Origin: Clostridia bacterium
GTDB taxonomy: Bacteria; Bacillota; Clostridia; Christensenellales; Borkfalkiaceae
Direction of reading: 5' to 3'
Length of the DNA: 48,267 bases
Assembly (NCBI GenBank): GCA_900767195.1
Contig: CAAFYG010000066.1
Span: 1 to 48,267 of the forward strand
The notes beneath the pieces were generated by a model. The model saw only the letters and a list, made by a program, of their open reading frames with translations, was not told where the DNA came from and ran no database searches. Numbering within the stretch: the stretch's first letter is position 1; every line of letters starts with the position of its first letter. The position numbers and the translations under genes were made by a program. Below are positions 30,389-38,629 of this stretch, piece after piece.

Positions 30389-31354
30389 ATGAAATTCGAC
30401 GTAATTATGGATATGCTTTTCGAGCTTTTAATTCACCGCAAGCGCACGGCGCAGTACTTCGCCAAAAAATATTCCGTATCGGTGCGCACGGTGTTTCGCT
30501 ATATCGACGTGCTTTCTTTAAACGTTCCCGTGGAAACGCAATCCGGGCGCACGGGCGGCATTTACATTTCTGACGCCTACAAGCTGCCCGTGGGGCTATT
30601 ATCGAAAGAAGAATACGAAGCGGCGGACGAAGCTCTCGAAGCCATGTATTCGCAATTGCCCGAAGAGCGGTTTTTAACAGCGCGGAAAAAGCTCGCGGCG
30701 CAGAATAAGTCCGATGAAAAGCAATTGTTCTTTTCGGGCGACGCGAATTATCTTTTAATCGACAGCGGATCGTGGGGCGATTCGAAATCCTTATCCGAAA
30801 AAATCCGGCTTTTCGAAAACGCGGCAAAATCGTGCGACGTGGTGGAAATCGATTACGTATCGCGCGCGGGCGCGCGCACGGTACGGCAGATCGAACCGCA
30901 TATTCTTCTGTACAAGCAAAACGTCTGGTACGTATACGCTTTTTGCCGTAAGCAGCAGGCATTCCGGCTTTTCCGCATCGGTCGGGTATACTCGGCGTTT
31001 TTAACGGGCGAAACGTTCAAACGCCGGGAAGTTTCGCGCAACGATATTCCCCTGCGCTACTGGGATTCGCCCGAAAGCGCGCCCGTGAAACTGCTTGTGG
31101 AAAAATCCGCCTATGCGGACGTACAGGATTGGCTCGGCTGCGAAAATCTGCACCCGGCAAACAATGCGGTTGCAGGCGCGGCGGACGATACGCAAAGCGA
31201 CGAAAAATGGTTTGCGACGGCGTCGCTACCGATCGACGACGTTCTGGCAAAGAAAATATTAAGCCTCGGCGCGGGCGTGAAAGTACTCGAACCGGAAAAC
31301 TTGAAAAAAAAGACGGCGGAACTTGCCGCCGCCGTCGCTAAGGTATATTCATAA
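30389..31354 (+). CDS. WYL-domain transcriptional regulator (YafY type)
   Basis: 321 residues. An N-terminal HTH_11 domain (ELLIHRKRTAQYFAKKYSVSVRTVFRYIDVLSLN) is followed by a WYL domain (about 145-225, with EPHILLYKQNVWYVYAFCRKQQAFRLFRIGRV) and a C-terminal WCX-type extension to about 315. WYL domains bind ligands or nucleic acids and regulate repair or defence genes, but no defence locus is adjacent. GGAG lies 9 nt before the ATG. Confidence 0.92.
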   Translation: MKFDVIMDMLFELLIHRKRTAQYFAKKYSVSVRTVFRYIDVLSLNVPVETQSGRTGGIYISDAYKLPVGLLSKEEYEAADEALEAMYSQLPEERFLTARKKLAAQNKSDEKQLFFSGDANYLLIDSGSWGDSKSLSEKIRLFENAAKSCDVVEIDYVSRAGARTVRQIEPHILLYKQNVWYVYAFCRKQQAFRLFRIGRVYSAFLTGETFKRREVSRNDIPLRYWDSPESAPVKLLVEKSAYADVQDWLGCENLHPANNAVAGAADDTQSDEKWFATASLPIDDVLAKKILSLGAGVKVLEPENLKKKTAELAAAVAKVYS

Positions 31355-31430
31355 TTTTTTTTGCTCAATCATAGGCACGCATACAGGCTTGCATACAGGC
31401 TTGCGAGCGCGCGCCGCAGTAACTGATCGT

Positions 31431-31811
31431 TTATTTAATCAGATCGCCCTCTTCGCGGATAAACCGCTTGATCGCGGCAAACGATTCGTCGGAAATCACA
31501 TGCTCGATGCGGCAGGCGTCTTCGGCGGCGGTTTCGTTCGATACGCCGAGCCGTTCGAAAAAGTCCGAAAGCACGGTGTGCCGCTCGTAGATTTTTTCCG
31601 CCACGGCGCGCCCCGAGTCCGTAAGCGTGATAAACCCGTTTTCGTCCACGCGGATAAAACCGCCCTCTTTTAAATGTTTCATCGCGCGGGAAATGCTCGG
31701 CTTCGAATAGCCGCGGTATTCCCCGATGTCGATCGCGCGCACATTGCCGATCTCATGCGAAAGCCGCAAAATACATTCGAGATACATCTCGCCCGATTCC
31801 TGTAACTGCAT
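31431..31811 (-). CDS. DtxR/MntR-family metal-dependent repressor
   Basis: 126 residues: winged HTH (about 1-62: NVRAIDIGEYRGYSKPSISRAMKHLKEGGFI) and a dimerisation/metal domain (about 65-126, with Glu/His/Cys candidates in ERHTVLSDFFERLG and EDACRIEHVIS). It lacks the C-terminal SH3-like domain of DtxR, as MntR does. Divergent from feoA-feoA-feoB, whose promoter carries two palindromes of DtxR-box type. An Fe2+-responsive repressor is therefore more likely than a manganese one (inference). AGGAG precedes the ATG. Confidence 0.92.
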   Translation of the reverse strand: MQLQESGEMYLECILRLSHEIGNVRAIDIGEYRGYSKPSISRAMKHLKEGGFIRVDENGFITLTDSGRAVAEKIYERHTVLSDFFERLGVSNETAAEDACRIEHVISDESFAAIKRFIREEGDLIK

Positions 31812-31856
31812 AAGTCTCTCCTGCGGCGAAAAAAGTTTTCTGCCCGTTTTTTTTTA

Positions 31857-31885
31857 AGTATATCACACTTTTTTTGATTTTACAA
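31857..31885 (-). promoter_or_regulatory. Sigma-A promoter for the DtxR-family gene
   Basis: Minus strand TTGTAA (31880-31885), 17-nt spacer, TATACT (31857-31862). Confidence 0.65.
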
Positions 31886-31963
31886 CAAAAACCGCGCGTT
31901 TTTATCAAAAAATTGCCGTGAAAAAATTTTTTTATTTTTTTTCACAAACCCCCTTGTTTTTTC

Positions 31964-31992
31964 TTGACATTTCCTGCGCCGATGCATATAAT
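31964..31992 (+). promoter_or_regulatory. Sigma-A promoter of the feo operon
   Basis: TTGACA (31964-31969), 17-nt spacer, TATAAT (31987-31992): consensus in both hexamers. Transcription should start within the first operator. Confidence 0.9.
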
Positions 31993-32000
31993 AAATAATG

Positions 32001-32016
32001 GTTAGCAAAGGCTAAC
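32001..32016. promoter_or_regulatory. DtxR-type operator 1 of feo
   Basis: GTTAGC-AAAG-GCTAAC, perfect 6-bp arms, placed at the predicted transcription start. Resembles the DtxR/IdeR core TTAGGTTAGGCTAACCTAA. Confidence 0.8.
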
Positions 32017-32033
32017 TGATTTTTTCGGCAAAA

Positions 32034-32051
32034 GGTTAGCAAACGCTAACC
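32034..32051. promoter_or_regulatory. DtxR-type operator 2 of feo
   Basis: GGTTAGC-AAAC-GCTAACC, perfect 7-bp arms. Its centre is 34 bp from operator 1's, about three helical turns, on the same DNA face. Confidence 0.8.
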
Positions 32052-32108
32052 CCTTGCAGAATCAAAAGCGGAATCAAAAGCAGGATTAAAAAACAGGAGC
32101 GAAAAAAA

Positions 32109-32321
32109 ATGATGCCTTTATTGATGGCAAACGCAGGCGAAGAAAACATTATCAAAAAAATCGGGGGGCTTCCCGAAATGAAGAAGCACTTATCCGATCT
32201 CGGCTTCGTGGTGGGCGGCACGGTGACGGTGGTCACCTCGATGGCGGGCAACGTGATCGTGAACGTAAAAGACACGCGCGTGGCGCTTGCCAAAGAAATG
32301 GCGCAGAAAATTTACGTATAA
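32109..32321 (+). CDS. feoA: FeoA domain protein (first copy)
   Basis: 70 residues forming an SH3-like FeoA domain (MMPLLMANAGEENIIKKIGG, LSDLGFVVGGTVTVVTSMAGN, VIVNVKDTRVALAKEMAQKIYV). Cytosolic partner thought to modulate the FeoB G domain. AGGAG lies upstream. First gene of the feo operon, 64 nt before the second feoA. Confidence 0.92.
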   Translation: MMPLLMANAGEENIIKKIGGLPEMKKHLSDLGFVVGGTVTVVTSMAGNVIVNVKDTRVALAKEMAQKIYV

Positions 32322-32385
32322 TGTCGTTGCGTTTATGCGCAGGCGTACATATATAAAAACAAAAAAGCAGAAGGAGACAACAACA

Positions 32386-32619
32386 ATGCAAACGTTGAAA
32401 GAAAGCAAAATCGGCTCGACTCTTAAAGTAGTGAAAATCGAAGGCGAAGGCGCGATCAAACGGCGGATTATGGACATGGGCATCACGAAAGGCACGCTGC
32501 TTACCATAAGAAAGGTTGCGCCGCTCGGCGATCCCATTCAGATCACGCTTCGCGATTACGAACTTTCGCTGAGAAAGGCAGACGCGGAAAAAATTCTCGT
32601 GGAAGAAACGCAGGCGTAA
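32386..32619 (+). CDS. feoA: FeoA domain protein (second copy)
   Basis: 77 residues from the ATG at 32386 (AAGGAG 9 nt upstream): SKIGSTLKVVKIEGEG, RIMDMGITKGTLLTIRKVAP and LSLRKADAEKILVEE. A divergent paralogue of the preceding FeoA. Two FeoA proteins before FeoB are common in Clostridia. The longer in-frame extension upstream overlaps no conserved motif and was dropped. Confidence 0.93.
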   Translation: MQTLKESKIGSTLKVVKIEGEGAIKRRIMDMGITKGTLLTIRKVAPLGDPIQITLRDYELSLRKADAEKILVEETQA

Positions 32620-32676
32620 CGCGTTTTTTCAAACCGAACAAAAAAAATCATTAAAAATCAGAAACGGAGGCACAAT

Positions 32677-35217
32677 ATGGATATAAGAATTGCTCTCGCG
32701 GGCAACCCCAACAGCGGCAAGACCACGTTGTTCAACGCCCTTACCGGCTCGAACCAATTCGTGGGAAACTGGCCCGGGGTTACCGTGGAAAAGAAAGAAG
32801 GCAAGCTGAAAAAACACGAAGGCGTGACGATTGTCGACCTTCCCGGTATTTATTCGCTTTCCCCTTACACGCTCGAAGAGGTGGTTGCGCGAAACTATCT
32901 CATCGACGAAAAGCCGGACGTGATTTTAAACATCGTAGACGGCTCGAATCTCGAAAGAAACCTTTATCTTACCACACAGCTGATGGAAGCGGGCTTGCCC
33001 GTGGTGATCGCCATCAACATGATGGACGTTGTGAGAAAGGCGGGCGATAAGATCAATATCGACGAACTTTCCCGTCAGCTCGGCTGCAAAGTGGTGGAAA
33101 TTTCCGCGCTGAAAAACGAAGGCATCATGGAAGCGGCGGAAACGGCGATCGCGGCGGCGAAAGCGGGAAAAACCGTTCCGCACCACACCTATTCGGGCGT
33201 TGTGGAACACGCAATCGCGCACATCGAAGAAGCCGCGGTGCATGCCCTGCCCGAAAACGAGCAGCGCTGGTACGCGGTGAAACTCTTCGAACGCGACGAA
33301 AAGGCGCGCGAAAAGCTCAATCTTCCTAAGGAAACGCTCGATCATATCGAAACCGACATCGTTGCGGCGGAAAAAGAACTTGACGACGACGCGGAAAGCA
33401 TTATCACCAACGAACGCTACGTATTCGTGGGCGAAGTGATCAAGGCTTGCTACAAGAGAAAGAGCAAGGTGAAGATGACCACGTCCGACAAGATCGACCG
33501 CGTTTTAACGCACCGCATCTGGGCTCTTCCCATTTTCGCGGTGATCATGTTTCTTGTATACTTTATTTCCGTAACCACGGTGGGTGGCTGGGCTACCGAC
33601 TGGGTGAACGACGGCGTTTTCGGCGACGGTTTCCACCTTCTCGGCATCGGCGAAAAGAAATACGAAGCGGCAGCCGAAGATTACGGCGGCGCAGACGAAG
33701 TCCTTTCCGCTTACATAGACTTTGCGAAAGAGAAAGGCTACAACACCGAATCTCTCGAAGCGGCGCTCGATACCGAAAGCGAAAATTTCAATGCGGACGC
33801 GGCGAAAACAGCGGTTGCGAAATTCGTCGAAGACGTGAAAACGCTTGACGGCTACGAAAGCATTACCTACACCGTAACCGACGAAGAAACGCTTGTGGAA
33901 AGCCAAAAAACCGCTTATTACAACGTTACCACGAAAGATTCCCCCTATTCTCTCGCGATGGTATCCGACATTCTCGTAGAATACGAGTTTGCTCAGCCCG
34001 ATCCCGCGAATTACGGCGTATGGGTGATGGGTATTCCCGCACTTGCCACCGCAGGCCTTGAAAAAGCGGGCTGCGCGCCCTGGCTGCAAAGCCTTCTCGT
34101 AGACGGTATCATCGGCGGCGTAGGCGCGGTGCTCGGTTTCGTCCCTCAGATTTTCGTACTCTTCATCTTCCTTGCTTTTCTCGAAGGCTGCGGGTATATG
34201 GCGCGTATCGCGTTCGTACTCGATAGAATCTTCCGTAAATTCGGCTTGTCCGGCAAATCGTTTATCCCCATGCTGATCGGCACGGGTTGCGGTATCCCCG
34301 GCATTATGGCTTCGCGTACGATCGAAAGCGAGCGCGACAGACGTATGACGATTATGACCACAACGTTTATCCCCTGCGGCGCGAAAGTACCGTTTATCGC
34401 GATGATCGCGGGCATTGTGTTCGGCGGCGCATGGTGGGTTGCCCCTTCCGCATACTTCCTCGGTATGGGCGCGATCATTGTTTCCGGTATCATTCTGAAA
34501 AAGACGAAAGCCTTTGCGGGCGATCCCGCTCCGTTCGTTATGGAGCTTCCCGCATACCACCTGCCCTCTGTGAAAAACGTGCTGCGCAGCATGTGGGAAA
34601 GGGGCTGGTCGTTCATTAAGAAAGCGGGTACGATCATCTTGCTTTCCACCGTTGTTATCTGGTTTTTGAGTCGCTTCGGCTGGAAAGAAGGCTCGTTCGG
34701 ACTTCTCGAAGAAGACGCGATCGACGGCAGTATTCTCGCGAAGATCGGCAACGCGCTGAAATGGATCTTTGCCCCTCTCGGATTCGGCAACTGGCAGGCA
34801 ACCGTCGCTTCGGTTACGGGACTTGTGGCAAAGGAAAACATCGTGGCTACGATGGGTATTCTCTACGGCGACAGCGCAGGAATCGCTGCGGCGTTCACGA
34901 AGATCAGCGGCTATTCGTTCCTTATCTTCAATCTGCTTTGCGCACCTTGCTTTGCGGCGATCGGCGCGATCAAGCGTGAAATGAACAACCCGAAGTGGAC
35001 GTGGGGAGCAATCGGATATCAATGCGGATTTGCGTATGTGATTTCGTTTATCTTCTACAACGTGTTCTCGATGTTCAATCACAACGCGATAGGCGGTTTC
35101 TGGGGAGTGTTCTCATTCATCATCGCTCTTGCGCTGATTGCGGGCATCGTGTACCTTTTGGTGCGCCCCTACAAAGAAGCGGAACATCTCGGGCAGAAAG
35201 TAGAAGTTACGAAGTAA
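32677..35217 (+). CDS. feoB: Ferrous iron transporter FeoB
   Basis: Fe2+ uptake across the cytoplasmic membrane, 846 residues. The N-terminal G domain has GNPNSGKT (9-16), DLPG (54-57) and NMMD (114-117). A helical spacer domain runs to about 265, then the membrane region with Gate motifs (FLEGCGYMARIAFVLDRI, MLIGTGCGIPGIMASR, IPCGAKVPFIAMIAG). About 110 residues between the first and second membrane segments (roughly 310-445) form an acidic extracytoplasmic insert rich in Ala/Glu/Asp/Tyr that ordinary FeoB lacks. GGAGG lies before the ATG. Confidence 0.96.
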   Translation: MDIRIALAGNPNSGKTTLFNALTGSNQFVGNWPGVTVEKKEGKLKKHEGVTIVDLPGIYSLSPYTLEEVVARNYLIDEKPDVILNIVDGSNLERNLYLTTQLMEAGLPVVIAINMMDVVRKAGDKINIDELSRQLGCKVVEISALKNEGIMEAAETAIAAAKAGKTVPHHTYSGVVEHAIAHIEEAAVHALPENEQRWYAVKLFERDEKAREKLNLPKETLDHIETDIVAAEKELDDDAESIITNERYVFVGEVIKACYKRKSKVKMTTSDKIDRVLTHRIWALPIFAVIMFLVYFISVTTVGGWATDWVNDGVFGDGFHLLGIGEKKYEAAAEDYGGADEVLSAYIDFAKEKGYNTESLEAALDTESENFNADAAKTAVAKFVEDVKTLDGYESITYTVTDEETLVESQKTAYYNVTTKDSPYSLAMVSDILVEYEFAQPDPANYGVWVMGIPALATAGLEKAGCAPWLQSLLVDGIIGGVGAVLGFVPQIFVLFIFLAFLEGCGYMARIAFVLDRIFRKFGLSGKSFIPMLIGTGCGIPGIMASRTIESERDRRMTIMTTTFIPCGAKVPFIAMIAGIVFGGAWWVAPSAYFLGMGAIIVSGIILKKTKAFAGDPAPFVMELPAYHLPSVKNVLRSMWERGWSFIKKAGTIILLSTVVIWFLSRFGWKEGSFGLLEEDAIDGSILAKIGNALKWIFAPLGFGNWQATVASVTGLVAKENIVATMGILYGDSAGIAAAFTKISGYSFLIFNLLCAPCFAAIGAIKREMNNPKWTWGAIGYQCGFAYVISFIFYNVFSMFNHNAIGGFWGVFSFIIALALIAGIVYLLVRPYKEAEHLGQKVEVTK

Positions 35218-35232
35218 TTTAAGCTTTGTTTC

Positions 35233-35260
35233 CTATCCCCGGGCTACGTCTCGGGGATAG
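35233..35260 (+). terminator. Hairpin after feoB
   Basis: CTATCCCCG (35233-35241) with CGGGGATAG (35252-35260), then CTTTCTTT. It may attenuate expression of the downstream FeoB-associated gene. Confidence 0.65.
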
Positions 35261-35336
35261 CTTTCTTTAAAAAGGTACTGCTTCAAAACTTGTTTAAAAC
35301 TCGGAAAAAATACTTACAATATTCAGGAGGCATCTT

Positions 35337-35690
35337 ATGTGGCAATGGATTCGCGATAACCCGGCAACGATCATTATTTCCGTGATTTTATTTGCCGCGC
35401 TTGCGGCTATCGCCGTAAAGCTGATCAAAGATAAAAAGCAAGGCAAATCTTCCTGCGGCGCGGGCTGCAAGAATTGCGCGCTTTGCGGAAAATGTCACGG
35501 CGGATGCGCTTCTCCCGAAGAAAAACAGCGCATGACGGAAGAAGCGAAACAACGCCTTGCGGCAAAAGAAGCCGCGCGGAAAGCGGCAAAGGAAGCGGCA
35601 GAAGCCGCGGCAAAAACGGCAGAAAAATCGGCGGAAGGGCAAGCCGATTTATTGCAAGAAAAAAGCGCAGATCACAGCGCGGAAAAATAA
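35337..35690 (+). CDS. FeoB-associated Cys-rich membrane protein
   Basis: 117 residues: one N-terminal membrane segment (about 10-28, ATIIISVILFAALAAIAV), then SSCGAGCKNCALCGKCHGGC with six cysteines. An Ala/Glu/Lys-rich helical tail follows. The family accompanies feoB in Firmicutes and may pass or sense iron. AGGAGG lies 6 nt before the ATG. The tail is longer than usual; such proteins are mostly 50-70 residues. Confidence 0.9.
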   Translation: MWQWIRDNPATIIISVILFAALAAIAVKLIKDKKQGKSSCGAGCKNCALCGKCHGGCASPEEKQRMTEEAKQRLAAKEAARKAAKEAAEAAAKTAEKSAEGQADLLQEKSADHSAEK

Positions 35691-35703
35691 AAATCAGATT
35701 AAG

Positions 35704-35738
35704 TAAAGCCGACTTATGCGTAAGCTAAGTCGGCTTTA
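35704..35738 (+). terminator. Terminator of the feo operon
   Basis: TAAAGCCGACTTA (35704-35716) with its perfect 13-bp complement (35726-35738) around TGCGTAAGC. Confidence 0.85.
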
Positions 35739-35770
35739 ATTAACGTTTATAAAGATTTAATTTCCGCAGA

Positions 35771-36610
35771 TTAAAACTTTTCTTTCGTGAAAAGGCGGAA
35801 GAAACTTGCGCAATCATCGAGCCAATGCGCGTTGCGTTTGAGCCACGGCATTTCGCCGCACATTTCTACGTTGCACGTGCTTGCGCCGTGCCCGCCTTGC
35901 GGGTATACGTGCAATTCGTACGGGATCTTCCGCTTTGCAAGCTGCAAGGCGTACATCAGCGAGTTTTCCGAAGGCACGCAGTTATCCTCCGCCGTCGTCC
36001 AGATAAACGCGGGCGGAGTTTGTTCCGATACCGCTTCGTCTAAATTCAGCCGTTTCAAAAGTTCCGCTTTCGCTTCCTGCGTGTACCCTTGCAGCAGGTT
36101 TTCGTGCGAGCCTTTATACGCCGTTTTTTCCGAAATTACGGGATAGGAAAGCCCCACCGCCGTCAGCTTGCAATCCAGCTTTTTGCCCGTGATTTCTTCG
36201 ATATTCTGCCATTCCACGGCAAGATCCGCCGCGAGATGGCCGCCCGCCGAAAAACCGACCGCAAACACTTCTTCCGCGTTTACGTGCAGCTCTTTCGCGT
36301 GCTTTTTCACGTAGTCCGCCGCCGCCGCAAGCTCGGTGAGCTGCTCGGGGTAGGCATATTCGCCGTCCGACGCCGTAAGATACGTTAAAATAAACGTCTG
36401 AAATCCGCGCGATAAAAACGACGCCGCCACGGGTTCGCCTTCGCGCTTGCTCACCATCCAGTATCCGCCGCCCGGCACTACGATCACGGCGGGCCTTGTC
36501 CGCTTCTCATTCGCTTCGGCGTTGTCGTACACGTCGCCGCTTAAAATCGCCGTGAGTTTGCCGCCCTCCGTGCCGTACTCTTTTTTTAAGTCCACTTCAA
36601 AAGTTTTCAT
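35771..36610 (-). CDS. Alpha/beta-hydrolase (esterase/lipase-like)
   Basis: 279 residues, BD-FAE/Aes-type esterase fold. The oxyanion-hole strand reads VVPGGGYWMVSKREGEPVA, the nucleophile elbow is FAVGFSAGGHLAADLA (GxSxG), an Asp follows in WTTAEDNCVP, and the catalytic His is in YPQGGHGAS. No signal peptide, so cytosolic. Acetyl-ester or acyl-sugar hydrolysis is plausible; the substrate is unknown. GAGAGG lies 8 nt before the ATG. Confidence 0.88.
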   Translation of the reverse strand: MKTFEVDLKKEYGTEGGKLTAILSGDVYDNAEANEKRTRPAVIVVPGGGYWMVSKREGEPVAASFLSRGFQTFILTYLTASDGEYAYPEQLTELAAAADYVKKHAKELHVNAEEVFAVGFSAGGHLAADLAVEWQNIEEITGKKLDCKLTAVGLSYPVISEKTAYKGSHENLLQGYTQEAKAELLKRLNLDEAVSEQTPPAFIWTTAEDNCVPSENSLMYALQLAKRKIPYELHVYPQGGHGASTCNVEMCGEMPWLKRNAHWLDDCASFFRLFTKEKF

Positions 36611-36636
36611 ACTATAAGCCTCTCTTTTATTTTTTC

Positions 36637-36666
36637 CCGAAGTTTTTCTTTTTCTTCGGTTTTTTT
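36637..36666 (+). terminator. Hairpin facing against the flanking genes
   Basis: CCGAAG (36637-36642) and CTTCGG (36654-36659) followed on the plus strand by T7. No plus-strand gene precedes it, so it could only stop antisense transcripts. Confidence 0.35.
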
Positions 36667-36677
36667 CTTTTTTTAAA

Positions 36678-37535
36678 TCAGGTTTTCTCGGGCGTGAACG
36701 CGATCGTAGTGCCTTGATCTTCGGGGCGGAAAGTATTCAGAATGCGAATGGGAATGCCCGCTTCGCACGCCACCGCCGCCGCTTTTTTATGCAGCACGCC
36801 TGCCCCTTGCATCGCGGAAAATTCCCGATACGTAAGAAACGGCAACGCCGCCGCCCCGCGATTTTTTTTTGGATCGTCCGCATATACGCCGCTTACGTCC
36901 GTCCAGTTTTCGTACAGATCGGCGCGCACGCCCCGCGCGATCACCGCGCCCGTGATATCGCCGCCGCCGCGCGGAAACGTATGTATTTTTCCGTCTGCCC
37001 CGCGCCCGTAAAAGCCGGGAATCACCGCCCGTTTTACGCCGCCAAGCCGCACCCGTACCCGATCGAACGTGGTTTTATCGAGTTCGCCGTCCCGAGAAAA
37101 CAAAATGAGATCTTCCGCGCCGAGATACGGCGCGCCGATCAGATGCGAAAAGATTTTCGCCGCCAGCACTTCCCCGCGCGAAGCCGCGAACGCTTCGCTC
37201 GCGCCGAGATAAATTTTCTCTTCAATCTCTTCGATTTCCGTTTTGATTTCGCTCAAAAACCGCTCGTCCGCCCCCGTATCGCGCGCGATTTCCAAAAATC
37301 TGCCGCGCGCTTTCGCATAAATTTTCTTGTATTCTTTCGCCCGCCGCGCCTTTGCCGCCGCTGCCGCCGAATACAATATGTCGGTGATTTTAATATCGCC
37401 CGCAAACCTTTTCCCGGGCGCGGACACCACGATATACCGCCTTGCCGCGTTCGCTTCCGCGATTTGCCGCACGCGCTTTGCCGCGCCGCCGTCCGCCGTA
37501 GAAGTGCCGCCGAATTTGCATACGATCGTTTTCAT
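36678..37535 (-). CDS. Aspartokinase catalytic domain without ACT domains
   Basis: 285 residues from the ATG at 37533-37535 (AGGCGG upstream). Amino-acid kinase fold: KTIVCKFGGTSTADGGAAKRV at the N-terminus, IVVSAPGKR, then PGFYGRGADG, FPRGGGDITGAVIARG and YENWTDVSGVYADDP (nucleotide site). The chain ends at RILNTFRPEDQGTTI, where normal enzymes (400-460 residues) go on to two ACT domains. So it makes aspartyl-phosphate, probably without Lys/Thr feedback, or has another acyl substrate. Lies 70 nt downstream of the CdaA-linked microprotein. Confidence 0.87.
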   Translation of the reverse strand: MKTIVCKFGGTSTADGGAAKRVRQIAEANAARRYIVVSAPGKRFAGDIKITDILYSAAAAAKARRAKEYKKIYAKARGRFLEIARDTGADERFLSEIKTEIEEIEEKIYLGASEAFAASRGEVLAAKIFSHLIGAPYLGAEDLILFSRDGELDKTTFDRVRVRLGGVKRAVIPGFYGRGADGKIHTFPRGGGDITGAVIARGVRADLYENWTDVSGVYADDPKKNRGAAALPFLTYREFSAMQGAGVLHKKAAAVACEAGIPIRILNTFRPEDQGTTIAFTPEKT

Positions 37536-37604
37536 GCCCGCCACCGCCTTGATTTTGTCGCTATAATCAGTATATGCGGCAATCGGCGGCGCAAGATACA
37601 AAAA

Positions 37605-37709
37605 CTACATATTCAGCATCATCGCGGCAACCACCGCAAGCGCAAGACAGATGAGTTTGATCCACAATTTTTCAACGAATACTTTTTTCAGAAAATGCAC
37701 GAATTTCAT
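37605..37709 (-). CDS. 34-residue single-pass microprotein overlapping cdaA, resembling a CdaR N-terminus
   Basis: The ATG (37707-37709) shares ATGA with the cdaA stop, and AGGGGG sits 8-9 nt upstream, so translation is probably coupled. The product has a basic amphipathic start (MKFVHFLKKVFVEKLW) and one membrane helix (IKLICLALAVVAAMM), ending LNM. In most Firmicutes cdaA is followed by cdaR, whose first 30 residues look like this before four YbbR repeats. Here the frame simply stops. Either a minimal CdaA partner or a cdaR remnant. No YbbR sequence follows in the 70 nt to the next gene. Confidence 0.65.
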   Translation of the reverse strand: MKFVHFLKKVFVEKLWIKLICLALAVVAAMMLNM

Positions 37710-38587
37710 TTCACGATCCCCCTCGATTTTTTATCGGCAAGAGGAAGTTCCTGCCAGTAGTAATCGCGCAGCGCGGAAAGCAGCATATCGTAATCGGCAT
37801 ACCGCTGCACGTTGCCCTGCTTGATAATCGAAATAATGCCCGTTTCTTCCGATACCACCAGCGAAACCACGTTCGCCACTTCGGTGATGCCGATGCCCGC
37901 GCGATGCCGCGTGCCGAAGTCTTTGGGATAATTCGTCTTTTGCGTAAGCGGCAGAAAGCAGCCCGCCGCCTGTATTTTATGCCCTTTTAAAATCATTGCG
38001 CCGTCGTGCAAGGGCGCTTTCGGAAAGAACACGCCTTCGATCAGCTGCGTGGAAATATCCGCGTCCATGCGCACGCCGCTTTGCAGCACCTGCTTGGGCA
38101 GGTTTCCCTTCGAAAGCACGATCAGCGCGCCCACGTTGTTTTTCGACATATTTTGCAGCGCGCGGATAATATCGGCAATGCATTGTTCCGCGGAATCCGT
38201 GCCGGGCGCGCTGTCTTTCGCAAAAATCATTTCGCTGAGTTTGGGTTTTTTATCGCCGTGCGAATCCCAAAGGCTTTTTTTGATTTCCACGTTGTACATA
38301 ATCAGCATAAATGCAGATAAAATCAGCAGGAAATACAAATAAAACCTTGCGTCTAAAAAATCCACGGCATACGAAAGCACCCCCACGACGACGATCATCA
38401 CCCAGTAGGCAACCATCATGCGCGTGGCGTCGTTTTCTTTGAGCATGCGCGAAACGAACGTGAACAAAAGGAACAACATCGCGATTTCCGCAACGTATAC
38501 TCCCCTGAACCCCGTAAAAAATTCGCCCGCGCTCTTCGCCCAGGCCGCAAAGCCCGTAGCCCCTTCCGCCAAAAGCATATTTGCCAT
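37706..38587 (-). CDS. cdaA: Diadenylate cyclase CdaA
   Basis: Makes cyclic di-AMP from two ATP at the cytoplasmic membrane; c-di-AMP controls K+ uptake and osmolyte balance. 293 residues: three membrane segments within the first 115, then the DAC domain with APLHDGAMIL (DGA) and FGTRHRAGIGITE (RHR). TGIISIIKQGNVQRY follows. GGAGG lies 7 nt before the ATG. Downstream of holA by 42 nt, upstream of the microprotein, where cdaR would be expected. Confidence 0.96.
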   Translation of the reverse strand: MANMLLAEGATGFAAWAKSAGEFFTGFRGVYVAEIAMLFLLFTFVSRMLKENDATRMMVAYWVMIVVVGVLSYAVDFLDARFYLYFLLILSAFMLIMYNVEIKKSLWDSHGDKKPKLSEMIFAKDSAPGTDSAEQCIADIIRALQNMSKNNVGALIVLSKGNLPKQVLQSGVRMDADISTQLIEGVFFPKAPLHDGAMILKGHKIQAAGCFLPLTQKTNYPKDFGTRHRAGIGITEVANVVSLVVSEETGIISIIKQGNVQRYADYDMLLSALRDYYWQELPLADKKSRGIVK

Positions 38588-38629
38588 CTTTTCTTCCTCC
38601 GTTTGCGCGTCAGCGCAATTTAAACGTTT

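Noticed and set aside
31995..32016. Five-codon leaderless ORF after the feo -10 box
   Set aside because: ATG GTT AGC AAA GGC TAA coincides with the DtxR-type operator; too short and explained by the palindrome.
33505..35082. Long open frame (525 codons) antisense to feoB
   Set aside because: It is the mirror of a GC-biased coding strand. No Shine-Dalgarno, no family motifs, and feoB on the other strand is certain.
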